NCBI GenBank assembly: GCA_024138015.1
Contig: JAMXBB010000009.1
Coordinates: 46,840,842 to 46,904,841, forward strand
Length of the DNA: 64,000 bases
Source of the DNA: Lumnitzera littorea
Taxonomy: Eukaryota; Streptophyta; Magnoliopsida; Myrtales; Combretaceae
Direction: 5' to 3'
The notes beneath the pieces were generated by a model, which was not told the DNA's origin, ran no database searches, and saw nothing but the letters and a program-made list of their open reading frames with translations. Positions 36,700 to 48,923 of the stretch are shown piece after piece. The translations under genes and the position numbers were made by a program. Each line of letters opens with the position of its first letter. The first letter of the stretch is position 1.

Positions 36700-37603
36700 C
36701 ATGGCCATGAAAAGAGAGTTGAGAAACTTTTTCAATATTAATCTCAACGATCAGGATTTTAAACTCCAATTTACCCTGTACTGCTCTTGCTTCTAACATG
36801 GGTACTTTGCTTTTTTCTTATATATGACCTCTTCTTTCTGACCATTGTACCATTAATTGTGTCTAAAGTTGATTTACCTTTTTTGCTTAGGTAAAGTTTT
36901 CATCCTCACCTAACTCTAGGTGCTCTTGTTGCCTTCTAATGGATAGATTAGATAGCGCTCTTGTAATAGGAGATGGGACCTCCTTACTTTTCTCAGCCAA
37001 AGGCAAAGGAGAATAACCTTGTCCACTAGCTTAAATAGGTTGATCACCAATAGTTGAATTCAAATTTTAGGATATAGAAGAGATTGAAGTTAATTCTTGC
37101 GATAGGTTTAAAGGTTCCTAAACAATATAGGAAGGGACTGTGGGGTCATTTGCTATGGCTACAGAGGTTTTGGATGGCAACATTTAAGGTATTGAGAGAT
37201 GTGGAATTATTTTATCAATATTTGATGTCTCCTTATCTTGAGGTAGGCTAGGTTTGTAATTTGAGATGACTTAGCAATAATATTTTGTGATGACTTAAAG
37301 GATATATTTAGGCATGGTTCACTGGAAGGAGCTGACTCAATTAAAAGTGATGTAGAAATAGAAGGTGTTGTAGTGGGTATGATAAGGATAGAAGGATATT
37401 GGGGATAAAAGGAAATGAATTTGGTAAAAATATCCTAATTCACATGTGAAGGGTCTAGAAAAAATAAGGGTGAAGAGGTTGGCATGGTCAACATCTAACT
37501 AGATGGGGTATCAATGTGTATTGACTTATTTGTGGCAAGAATGGAAGAATTACCTTGAATAAGTGATAGCTCAGAATGGCTAGAAGCTTATATAGATATT
37601 GTA
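36700..37603 (-). pseudogene. LINE ORF1, C-terminal part
   Basis: Minus-strand sequence between the solo LTR and ORF2. Joined over the target duplication to the segment right of 43038, the frame continues (NVQQDIKDT then IS...ASSHSELSLIQ). It is rich in Ser, Pro and Thr (for example MPTSSPLFFLDPSH), as ORF1 tails of plant L1 elements often are. Confidence 0.7.
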
Positions 37604-38999
37604 TGTTACACCCCAAATTAGAGGAGTCGTAACAGTCCCGTCGTGTAAACCAACTTAAGTTAGAAGCTATCCTCTTAGTTACTAATATAGGTATAGTTTA
37701 CACAAGGCAAACAATGACTTAACCAGCAATTAGCTTTGAAGCAGTCAGATGGGTACTTGTAGTATAAAAGACCTGTGGAGTAATATTTTACAAAAATACA
37801 TTTTCTTATATTCGTATATAGATTAGTTCATTACATCATCTTAGGTACATCAATAGTCCAAAGTTTTCAAAAGAAACTATACATCTCTACAGGATGACTA
37901 CATTATATATATAACAATAATAACAAGCTAACAAAGACTATAAGGCCTTCTAGGAAGACTTTATAATCTTATTATAAAAGAAAACAAAAGAGACTTTATC
38001 TTTATTCCATTCGTTAAACTCCTTCACTTCACTCCTAACTATCGAGCCCTATTTTGGTTTTTCTTAATTTAACCTATATTAAGCGTAGCCCGTTTAATAT
38101 AAATTACTTGACATTAAATTAATGAAATATTTTTCTTAAAAAAATGTTTTGAAAAAAATATTTTTAAAAATTTAGAGTCGATAACTAGTTAAATTGGTAT
38201 AAAATGGGAAAACCGTAATTTGGCTACTAATTTACGTATTTTCTAAACAAAAAAACTAAGTTTGGAGCTAACTTACAAAGATTAAGTCATTATGTGAAAA
38301 TAAAAAAATTAATGGGTTTTATTTTTATAATTATTTTAAAATATTAAGATATATACAGGTATATAAAATATAACTAAAATGAATTTTTTTTTAGGATTTT
38401 TTATTACGAATTTTTCAAGAAAAGGAGAAAAAAGACTTTTCATTTTTTATACGGTTGTCCCAAAGGTACCTACGTATACGTTAGTCGAGATCAAACTAAT
38501 GTGGTTCTTTTTTATAAAATATTTAGTGGGTAGAATTTTTATTTTAAAAATCGAGTCAAATTTATATTTATTTAACCATTTATTATTAAAAAAAAAAGCT
38601 TAAAAAAATTTAATTTCATTAATCTATTTAAAAAAACCTAACTAACTAAATCTTTTTTTAAAAACTCTGATTAAGATTTTGTTTTTAAAAAAATCACTGT
38701 GTTAAAAAAAAAAAATCTTTTCTAAATCCTATATGCAAGATATGGTAAGATACGTATCTTTTCTAAAAATATAGACCTCGAAGAAAAGATATGTGATTTT
38801 TCAAAAAATGCAATTTTCAAGTAAAAATATAACCTAACTAAATTTATTAAAAATTGATAATTATCTAAAAAATATAGTGAATGATATGACAATTAAAGAA
38901 AAAAAACTTGCACTAAAGAAAACAAATTAGTAAAATAATTAGACGAAATAATTAATTAAATAATAATTTTCTTTACCTAATCCAATCGAGTTGCATTTG

Positions 39000-39297
39000 T
39001 TTGTTGGCTTCTAACTCTTATGGGCATGACTGAAGAGTAGACGAGCACTTCCTTCAGATAGTTACGGGCGTGATAAGGGGGTGGATGGTTGCTGCCTTCA
39101 AATGGTCATAGACGTGATTGAGTAGTAGATTGTTGCTGTCTTTAGATGGTCATAAGCGTGATCGAAGGGTAGATGATTGCTGTCTTCACTTGGTCATAGG
39201 CATGATAGAGTAGTAGATGGTTATTGTCTTCACTTAGTCACGAGTGTAATCAAGGATCAACGAGGGATTGCGACAGGATGATCATAGGCATGATCGT
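39000..39297 (+). repeat. 44-bp minisatellite, about 7 units
   Basis: A GCTGTCTTCA..GGTCATAGGCATGAT pattern recurs with exact 44-base spacing: unit marks at about 39003, 39047, 39091, 39135, 39179, 39223 and 39267. Units differ by several substitutions, mainly in GGGCGTGAT/GGCATGAT, but no length change was seen. Confidence 0.9.
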
Positions 39298-39870
39298 GTG
39301 TGTGTTTTATGACTAGATGTGGCAGTATGTGTTTAGGTGAGTGTATGTGTGACTAGATGTGGCGGTGTATGTGTGTGGTGAGGGACAGTGTCAGGTGTTG
39401 TGAGTGATCGTACATTGTCAACAGTAGTTGTGTTAGGCGATTGTGTGTTTCGTGTCAGGCGATTGTGAAGTGAACGTGTAGTTATGTGTGATAGAGTGTT
39501 TAGGCGAGTGAAGTGGAGATTAGAGAGTGGTTGTTTGAGTGAGAAGTAGTGTGGATTGTGGTGTGTCAGGAGACATGCAGTAGTGTGGATTGTGGGTTGG
39601 TGAGGGTGAGAGAATGTAACGAGTGAGGGCAGTGTGGTTTGTCGTCAGTGAAGGCAAGAGAATGTAGTGAGTGAGTAGATGTTGTGTCGTGTAGAGTGCT
39701 GCAGTGTGGATTGTAGGTTATGCGTGGGTAGTGTTGAGGGTCGGTGAGTGAATGTTGTGTGATCAATGAGTGCTAAGGAGATGTGTTTGGATGATTGTAT
39801 TCGTGGGGATTAGATGTAGATTGTGTTTGTCGGAGTTGGTGTTGGGCTGTGGACTTGTGTTTTTATGACC
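39290..39870 (+). other. Polar G/T-rich tract
   Basis: About 580 bases with many GTGTGT, GAGTGAG and GTAGTGTGGATTGTG words and very little C on the plus strand. The repeated AGTAGTGTGGATTGTG word occurs at about 39545 and 39581, with a variant near 39705. The cause is probably old tandem duplications in the LTR. Confidence 0.65.
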
Positions 39871-41659
39871 GTATAGGGTGTGTAATTGTAAAAACCGTTT
39901 TAAACTTCACCATTGACTCGCTATTTATAAGTCTTACTATTGAATCTTTTGTATCTTTTTAAATATAGATTTGATCTCAACAAACCTTAGATACTATAAC
40001 GATTCTCAGATATGGAAGATATGATTTAAATTCTTTGAAGATTTGACCTAGTTTCTAAAAATTCTATCTTGATTTGGGCTTTCTATCTTTCATGCTCGAC
40101 TCAATTCAACTTGATTTAGCCCAATAACCTATTTAATAAATCCTAAGTCTATTTTAACCTATTATAAGTTAGATAAAAAATCCACTTTATATCGAACTGA
40201 ACTAAAATATTTTTCAATAAAACTCGATACTTTAATGACTTAAAATTTATTAAATTGGACATACACCATTATACGACTAAACCCTAAACGACTCAATTTG
40301 ACTTAAATTGATATGACACTTTATTTTTATTTTTTGATTTTCGTTTTTTTAATTCATTGTTTATTATTTATATTTATTGTTATTTTCTTTTTATTTTATT
40401 CTTCTTGGTTCAATAAAATGCTAAAATAAAATGGTAAAAATGAGGTATCTACACCAACCCGTCGAAACTAACATGTATATAAGCGTAATGGGGCATCTTT
40501 TGGTACTACTTTGCACCTGCAAAACAATTTATGGGGAAGTAAGTTCAACCAACTTAGTAAAAAGGAATGGAGTCTTAAGAACACATTAACAAATAAGGTT
40601 GTTCAATCATTAATTATATGCAAATGCAACAGACAAATGATATAGCATTTCATAATGTTTAACTGATTTATTGTAAAGTTAGAGTAATTTTGTCTACTTT
40701 AACCTAGATTCCGAAGAGTTTCAACGCGATACTATCGGACTAAATCTAGACTTGTGTAATGGAGAGTACCCTCCTCTCTAAACAATATTCGAACTACTAA
40801 TTCTAACCTTGCCGCGACCCCCTCTCTTGTCACCTAACGAATGTGTTGGTATTTAGTCTAACAATCTAATCGTTACCCCTAATGGGATATTGTGAATGTC
40901 AGGTTAATCGTTTGGTCAACTTAAGATTAGTCCAAATTATTGGGTGATTAACCAAGTTTATACATGCAAGATATGATATATGTTCAAGTAGAAAATAACA
41001 CTTGGAGTTCAACTCTCAATTAACAATCAGTATCCTAAGCACACACATAGCATACGTACAAACAATCTAACTACAACTACAAACAAGCACTCTTACTCCT
41101 CTAAGTATTCTGATATGATACTTCAATATGCCATTAAGCATCGATCCCAACTTACTTGGATGTAATGTCACATGCTCCTATACATTACGCTCATGATCTT
41201 TATTAATAATCCCTAGAAAGTAATACGCAACTTCAGTTTTAAATTCACACATGAAGTAAGAACTTATTTTCATTATTAAGTAAGTTTGCATTTCGACATT
41301 AATAAGTTCCTTAGTTATTTATCTAACTTCAATTGACTTAAGATAGGTTCTGATTAAGTTTCTCACTAAGGTTTTGACTCATTACTGTAAGTTAGGTTTT
41401 TACTTAAGAAGTTCCTGACTTACATTCTGAATTCAGTATAGTTATAAAGTTCCAGTATCAATTACTTTTTGACCTAAAGCCCATTTTTAGCATAATTAAC
41501 TTATTCACTCCTAAAGTACATTTTGATATGCTTTCTCACACAGTTTCTAACCCTTCAACCATTATCACAACTTACTATTTAACTCATACACAGGCTTCCC
41601 TTACATTTTCAGAACTTTCAGACTTTGTAACATCGGCAAATATCCACTAAGAACTTCAA

Positions 41660-41679
41660 TTATATATATATATATATAT
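41660..41679. repeat. (TA)n microsatellite
   Basis: Ten TA units within the minus-strand solo LTR. Confidence 0.9.
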
Positions 41680-43038
41680 CAACTCCTAATATACTCAATA
41701 CTCATTTACACTTATATAGTAACTTAAAGATTTAGTGTCAAATTTACCAAATACCAACTTTTTACTTAAAAATCATAAGTTCTTAAATCAGAATAATCCA
41801 CTTCAAGCTGTTGTAGGGTAATAATCATGTATCCCACTATAGTTTTACAAAGAATCATTAAAGCTCTCTTTGGATATACTCATCCAACACACTATTTTAA
41901 CGAAAATAAATTTTTCTCCAAAATCCGGCAACATGATTTTTGCAATTCAACCATATAACATAAAAAATCAACACTTAAGAGTATAATCACAAAATTTTAG
42001 GGTCGCAAACTACATTAATTGGTCTTTTAATTATTCATTTAAAATTTGGTGCACATGACATTTTTCTAAAGGACCCCATATTTATACTCAAAATTTTGAA
42101 AATCTAATAAGATATTTGAATTTCTCATGCTAAAATATTCAGGGAAACCAAATTTTATAATTTTTGGTGATCGTTTACTATTTTTCCCTAATTTTTGACA
42201 AAATCGGAATAATTTAGTAATTTATCGAAAACTCGAGCTTCAACCATTGTGGGGAGGGGAGGGTGTATCGGCTCACTTTGTTGCCACCCACTCATTTAGC
42301 CCATCACTTGGTTTCACTTCCAGCTAGTCGTCTTCTTTAGGATTTCGTAAAACCCCAAATTTACGACAAAATTTTCTAAATTCACTCTTTCTCTCTATAT
42401 TTTCTACTTCCATAATTTTTTTTCAAGCTAACAAATGACCAAACTTTGCTCTAGATTGCAGGATGTACTTTTATATCTCCAATGGAGTTGCTTTTGTATT
42501 TTTCCTAACCTTAATACAAGTGTACATTGCTATGCTTAGGTGTCAAGAGGTCAAAATCCTATCCCATGCATTTCCTAAACTCATTCCACATAGTAGTACG
42601 TTTTCTAGTTGTCTAAGAAAATTTTTTTATCATTTTTTTCCAATTTTATTATTGTATTTAGTGATTTATACATAATTTTGGGTATTTAAAATAATTATGA
42701 GTTTATATATTTACATAATAATTATACTCGATGTACATATATGTCTTTTATATAATAGTTTATGTCTATTATTAATTATATTATTCCTATAATATATCTC
42801 AAGTGTTGGTTAATTGTCGAAACCTACATCGCGTATATTCGATAATATAATAACAATATAATAAATTATTACCATTTTAGCTATACTCTTAATATTTTAT
42901 TATATTTTCAAATTTTAAGCTTACGTGATTTCCTCAAATGATGTCTCGAGTTTATACGTAAGTTTTTACGTTAATTAGGTTTGTTTCATATACTAAATTT
43001 ACCTACTTGATTCCTATTCATTAGATACGGTGCTCACA

Positions 43039-43846
43039 TTGTATCCTTAATATCTTGTTGGACATTATTATCATTAGCCTCTAAATGTGCCTCTCCTAAC
43101 CACATACCTTATGCAATTCCTATGCATTGACAAACATAGTTCCTTCATTCTCTTTTGATCTAATTGAATCAAATAATGCCTTCAACTAAGGACCAAGCTT
43201 TTTTAGGATAAAATTCGGTGAAGTAGCAACTGAACACTTATTTTCCTAACGACCAATAATTCCACAAATGTAACAAAATTTGCTTAATTTCTCATATTAA
43301 TTTAGATCTTTAGCTTATTTGTATTTGGCGTACAAATCCATTATCTATCTACTAATAGCTTCATAATATTGAAACTAATTTTGACCCACAAATAATCCCT
43401 TTGAGACATCATGAATTCTTCAACTTTCACTAGATTCCCTACTTTTTTTTTCCTATTTTAACTGCATTATTGTTCGTTAGCATTGATAGCGGCAACCCAT
43501 ATATCTAAATCCAAAAGTTGATATCGGAAAAGTTTATCTCTTCAATCTTTTGATGCAATTCCCATTTTCGAACGATGATGAGGCTTCCCATAACCATTTA
43601 AGGACTAAGATTGATAATCTTCTGAATCATTTAATGATCCATGGTTGCAATGAGATATGTATTATCTCTCAAAAGAGATAATGTCAAAAGCCTTGAATCT
43701 ATCCTATGTACGTTTAAGGATATTGATCACTCCTCTTTTATTGAACAATTTCTCTATCTAGATTTTACCCATCATGTGGAATTTGGCTTGATGAGTACTA
43801 GGCTCCAAATCCATGATATCAATTTGCTCTTGTTGTTGTCATTGTA
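43039..43846 (-). pseudogene. LINE ORF1, N-terminal part (DUF4283 and CCHC knuckle)
   Basis: Minus strand. From about 43840: a segment with GKIWIEKLFN-like and FKAFDIISF blocks, then an INFSDINFW..YGLPLSML...AVKIGKKKVG block (about 43560-43440), which is the DUF4283 pattern of plant LINE ORF1, and a knuckle LSKFCYICGIIGR (about 43300-43260). It belongs to the same LINE as 37603-32626, separated by the solo LTR. Another solo LTR begins at its 5' end. Confidence 0.85.
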
Positions 43847-46376
43847 TGAGACTCATACTTGTATGACTGGGCTCGGTAGTCAATTTAGGGTATTCGGGAA
43901 GGTAACTCGATTAGGCTAAAAAATTGCGAGTAGCTCGAAAATATTGGTGAGGAGTTTCCATAGACTTGGAATTTAAAACTATAATAAAATATTAAGAATA
44001 TAGCTAAAAGTGGGAATTTACTATATTATTATTATTATTATATTATTGGTTACGCATGAAGTAAGCTTCAACAATTAACAAACACTTAGAGATGAATTAT
44101 AGAGATAATATCATTAATAATGTATATAAAAGACATGCATACACATCAGGTAAAATTATTATATAATGTACTCAAAATTTACCAAAAATACCTAAAAATA
44201 TGAGAAATTCACTAAATAAATGAAATAAAGAAGGAAAAAAAAAAATAGTAAGATAACTAGAAAACATGCTATCTAGCATGGCAATATAGGAAAAATGGCT
44301 AGAGTGAAATTTGAAGTTAGGAAAAACAATCTTTAGACACCTATTTAAAAGGGGTTTATGCTTGTTTAGCTAAGAAAAAGCCAAAACACCTACTAACCTC
44401 ATTATAAAAATGCAAGGAATCCTTCTTCAGCAAGTTTTGAATATTTAGAAGTATAGAAGAATTTTAGATGAGGATTTGAGAGAGAGCAAGTGGAAGGAAA
44501 AATTTGGAAAGGAAAGTAGTGTAGAATAAGGGGTTGTAGAGTTCTTGAAGATCCCTACAACTTGGAAGTAGAAGGAGGGTAGCGCCTGAAGGAGTAGCCA
44601 TTGCCAGACTAGGTCGGCATACCTGTTCACCCTCATTGTGGTTGGAGCATTATGAACTGGTGAGCGATTAACTCCTTTCATTTTTAACTAAAATTTTATA
44701 AAAATAGTAAACAACCCCCTAAAATTGTGAAATTTGGTTATCCTAAGTATTTTTGTATGAGAAATTCAAATTTTAAATTAGATTTTCAAAATTTTGAGTG
44801 CTACTGTAGGATCCTTAAGAAAAACGTCTTGTATATAGATTTTGATTGGGTTTTTGAAACACCATTTAATGTAGATTCAGCTTGAAATCTTATGAATATA
44901 CTCCTAAGATGTCGTATTTTGATGTTGTGTGGTTGGATTTTCAAAATTGAGTCGCTAGATTTTTGAGAAAATTCCATTATCACGTAATCAATGCATTGAA
45001 GATGTTGTTTTACTAGCACACAAACACTATCAGGGGTTTAAGCTCGAAATAGGGTTCGATATAACTCACGAACACTCAATGTTGCTCAAGATTCAAATGA
45101 AGGTTAGATGTAACTCACTAACCGGTTCAAATGAAGGGGTTCACTACAATCTTGAGGATAAGATCAATAAGAACAACAGAAAGATTAAAGAGTTTAAATG
45201 ATACTCAATAATCCTGAAAATGCTAGCTCAAGAGTAGCCTTGCTCAAAAAGGAGAAAAGATTCCAATCGCAGGAATATACTTTTCTGTCTATTTTCATAT
45301 ATATTGATGTCTATCTCTTTCTATGATGTTTATAGATGTTATTATTTATAGCAAGTCTTAAACTATAGTAGTAAAATTGTAAATAATGTACAAGGCCTTA
45401 AACCCTCAAGAATTGGGCCCATAAATAAAATAAAAAAAAACATGTATAAGAATACAAAATTGTGCGTTTTACAAAGGAAGTCAGCATGTAGTCACTCGGC
45501 ATATCCTGGAAAGAGTAGTATCCAAACCAGATGGGGTCAGCAGTTGGATGTACGAGTTTAAGAAGGAGTCTTTGAAGTCTTGTAACATTTGGCTGAAATA
45601 CTAGAAAGGTCGGCTCACAATTGTCGAGTTCTAGAATTAGTTGGCACGAGTCTCTTGGTGCTGTGCCGAGTGGTTCTTTGGTCTCGAGTACTCGGTTTTG
45701 TAGTATCTCGGCACTTCGGTTGACAATAGACTTAATACCGAGTGTTTATCTTCCTACCTTTCGTCCTTTTAGCTTTAGTTCGGCTTTGACAAGCATTGAT
45801 AGGCCTCGACTTCAAGAAGGTCTGCCCTGGCTTGGATATAGTTTGAGGCTGATTCCCATTAGAGGGTGTTCTTCATTGCACAAGCCTCGACTTCGTTCCG
45901 ATTCATGAGTGCACGGCATCAAACTCTTTAACCTGAATTAGAACGGATGCAATTTCTTTAATCTCATGATGGATAGGATAATATCGTGCGATGTCATTTG
46001 CTTGCACTTACATGGCATCTTATTAACTCAGTTGAAAACCTTGATTGTGTTTATGCTAGATACATGCTTTTATCTCCGTTTAACTTACTAAGAAAGTTGT
46101 CATTCATTCCCTTATATTGGTTTTGTAGATCTATAATAGACTCTTAGCGCACCATCTAAACTTAGAAGATTGAATGCGGGATCAGGAAGCCAGGATGATG
46201 AAGAATCGGCTAATATGTGTTCTAAACATTGATTTTACTAACTTTTAGGAAAACTACAAGGGACTCCTTATATGGCCTCTAGTTTTCCTCAACTAACATA
46301 TTATCGTTTTTGTAAACTTATGGACTTTTGTAACCTTTATATTGGAGTTGTTACGGTTTTCCTTACAAATGTAACT
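43847..46376 (+). mobile_element. Solo LTR of the same family, plus orientation
   Basis: Starts TGAGACTCATACTTG (compare TGTGAGACTCATA at 57477) and ends near TTACAAATGTAACT, between copies of TTGTA at 43842-43846 and 46377-46381. The A/T-rich start (ATAAAATATTAAGAATATAGCTAAAAG) matches the start of the minus copy, and 45930-46010 matches 50455-50530. A stretch at about 45030-45920 is more GC-rich and differs from the sisters, so it may be a further insertion. The last two bases do not fit the usual CA end, so the right limit is less certain. Confidence 0.7.
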
Positions 46377-46381
46377 TTGTA

Positions 46382-48139
46382 AATACTTGTACTTTTGAAT
46401 ATTTTGCCATGTATCACTTTCCAAACTCAAATCTTTTGTGAAACCTCAATTACAAACATCAAGTTTTAGAAATATCTTCTAAGCTTACACCATAGGTTTA
46501 TAATAGATAGGTAAAGAATTGAATGCTTCAAAGTGGCTGGGTTGGGTTTGCCTGGTCTAAATTAGGTCTATAATAACAGCTATTAGGTCAACTTTTGTCC
46601 TAGGATGGTTCTCATGGCGAGGTTGTTGTGACTTCAGCTCTTCGAGGAGTAATGTATTGAATAGGTGGGGGTCCATTTCATTGATGCAACTAAGCACATT
46701 TGCAAAAAAGGAAGGAAAAAAAAGGCCATAAGAAATTGGGAGAGATAAAAGCAACTGATCGAAGATCGATGCATAAAACAAATACAATGGAAAGACAAGA
46801 CAAAGCAAAAAGACCTTAGAGGAGCTAATACAACATGACAACTAAACCAGACATTAACAAGCACATAAAAAGCAAAAAGAGCACAACTTTGATAAATTGC
46901 AACCAAAGATGACAATAGAAAAATAAATATAAAAGAAAAAGAATCTAGGAAGATCAGGTTGACAAAAAAAAGGTGTATATATCAACCATGAAGGGAGAGA
47001 AAATCTCTCTTTAGTAAATTAGAGATAGAAGAGATTTTTTGAAGCTGTATAATACTAAGTCATAACATTAAAATAATATATCTCATTTTAATCATTTTTT
47101 TTGTTAGGTCTATTTAAGCCTACATGTATATATGTACACAACATTAAAAATTAACAAAAGGGCATAAACTATTATTTAGGTGTTGATAATATGATATACC
47201 TCTTAAACCTAAACATGAGTTTTCACATCTTTATAAATTTTTGAATATATGTATATGCTTCGCTAAACCATTGTTAAATTCAACCTACCTATTAATAAGG
47301 GTAGTCATATTTTTGTGTTGTTTCAACATGTGTCTTGAAGAGATAATGTAAGAAATTTCCATTTGTAAGAAGACTAAAGGGTAGCAGAGATTGTTTATGC
47401 CTCCACTCTCTTAGGAAATCATTTCAAAAGGAGTTGCATTAAAATTCTAGTATAAAGAAGAAATAAGTGTCTAATTTCAGAGTTGTACTGGAATTCGTTA
47501 GAGGGTAAACTATTGTCAACTCAAAAAGATGTCAAATTATTGTCAACCTCGGGAAGATGACCTGGTTAAGAGTCTTAAATGAACTCAGATTGGAGTTTTC
47601 AACATTGGAATTGCAAGAGGGAGGAGTAGGCAGGATTGACTAAGTTAACGGTGGCTAAAAGAATAGAAGTAAGGTCATATAGCCATAGGTTGGGTTTTAT
47701 AAGGAGCTTTATTTTAATTCCTATCTTTATTTCTCTTTAAGTTTTATTTAGTCAATCAATTTTTTATATGTTTGTTTTATGTTATTTTTTACTCTAAAGG
47801 ATTTCCATTTATATTATTAACTAGGATTTATTTCTTAACCCTATAAATTGACTAAGGGTTTAATAAATAAGAGTTATCCTTCTATTGGGTTTTAATATTA
47901 ATGTCTATTGATGGCATGTTTCTACCATGAGCCTCCAAGTCCATGTCTAGCTTGCAAAGTATGCCTTATGGAAGGAATAAAGGATAAAAGAGGTTAGGTG
48001 GCGTGTGTAGAAGATAGCTGCTTAGCTTCGGCTTTGTAGGATTTCTCGAGGGCGAGTTGGTGTGGGGGTTAGGGCGGGGTGGAGTTTCCCTCTTGAAGCT
48101 TAGAACTCTCTCTCTTAATGTTGGTTTTGCATTTTCTTT
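46382..48139. other. Intergenic DNA
   Basis: Two overlapping open frames on the minus strand (46557-46915) show no recognised domain. This segment may hold 5' sequence of the LINE displaced by the solo LTR. No element ends or genes are supported. Confidence 0.4.
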
Positions 48140-48742
48140 TTACTTGTAAGCCCTAAAGATAAGCCTAGTGATCATAGGATCGAACTTAGTACCCAAAGTT
48201 TAAGGCGATCGGTTAAAGGATCTGATCAAATCTAAATTATAAAATATAGTTAGTAATATTAGTAAAAATGACTTTGTAAACTAGAATTTAAGAAAATAAG
48301 TAATAAAATAAGAGATTATAAAATTTTCAAATTTTGAGTATATTACTTGTTAATTATCGGAAAGACAAAAAGTGTAATCTAATAACTAATAAATTACTAG
48401 AGATAGATTATATGTATACTAAAAATCATAGAATGACCTAAATAATAATTAAGAATGTTTACTTGTACTCTATATGTATTTACGTATAGATAAAAATATG
48501 CGAAATTACCTAAATTGCCTGAAATTAGCTAGAACTTATTAAATAATTAAAGAAAATTAGAAAATAAATAAGGAAAAATCAGGATAAAATTAGATGAATA
48601 GGGAATGATCCATATTTGGTTGTGGCAGCAAGGGAAGTAAGGAACAAAAATCAACCAATAAAAAACAAGTAACACAAAATGCAAATTGGAAGAGATTTAT
48701 GCATTGTCTTGTCTAATTAATGCATAATAATTCCTACAAGAC

Positions 48743-48750
48743 TATAAATA
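48743..48750 (+). promoter_or_regulatory. LTR TATA box
   Basis: TATAAATA after ACAAGAC, about 600 bases into the LTR. The 57477 copy has ACTATATAAACC at 60549-60560 in the equivalent place. Confidence 0.6.
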
Positions 48751-48894
48751 GCAAAAAAAATTACAGAACTCATTTGGATGGTTAGAAGCTTAGAAAAATT
48801 GAGAGAAAAATATTAGGATTTTAGAAATTTGTCCCAAATCTATGTAGAGGGAGCAAGAAGGCCGAACCTACACATCACCACTACTTAGAACCAA

Positions 48895-48923
48895 ACCACC
48901 ACCACCACCACCACCACCACCAC
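48895..48923. repeat. (ACC)n trinucleotide run in the LTR
   Basis: About nine ACC/CCA units, roughly 145 bases downstream of the LTR TATA box, so probably in the transcribed leader. Confidence 0.9.

Larger units (their letters stand above)
37950..40453 (-). mobile_element. Nested insertion in the solo LTR, possibly a Tat-like LTR
   Basis: The segment is absent from the three sister LTRs. Its right end, read on the minus strand, is TGTAGATACCTCATTTTTAC, a start I associate with LTRs of the Gypsy Tat group. The left end was not resolved (37940-38060). It contains a 44-bp minisatellite and a G/T-rich polar tract. No protein domain was found. Confidence 0.5.
37604..43038 (-). mobile_element. Solo LTR (long-LTR Gypsy-like family) inserted in LINE ORF1, itself invaded
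   Basis: On the minus strand it begins TGTGAGCACCG at 43038 and ends TTTGGGGTGTAACA at 37604. It is flanked by a perfect 5-bp duplication TTGTA (37599-37603 and 43039-43043). Blocks match the other family members: the GAGGGGGTCGCGGCAAGG region (about 40800) equals 50350, and the GCCTTGTGTAAACTAT region (about 37700) equals 50975. It is about 2.5 kb longer than the 48145 copy because of an insertion between about 37950 and 40453. There is no internal coding region, so it is a solo LTR. Confidence 0.85.

Noticed and set aside
39566..39766. His/Ser/Thr-rich 66-codon open frame on the minus strand
   Set aside because: It is produced by the G/T-rich tract on the plus strand; repetitive and without a domain.
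44445..46915. Minus- and plus-strand open frames of 72-95 codons (44445-44681, 44801-45019, 45621-45908, 46557-46915)
   Set aside because: Most lie inside a solo LTR and none shows a recognised domain or continuity with neighbours.
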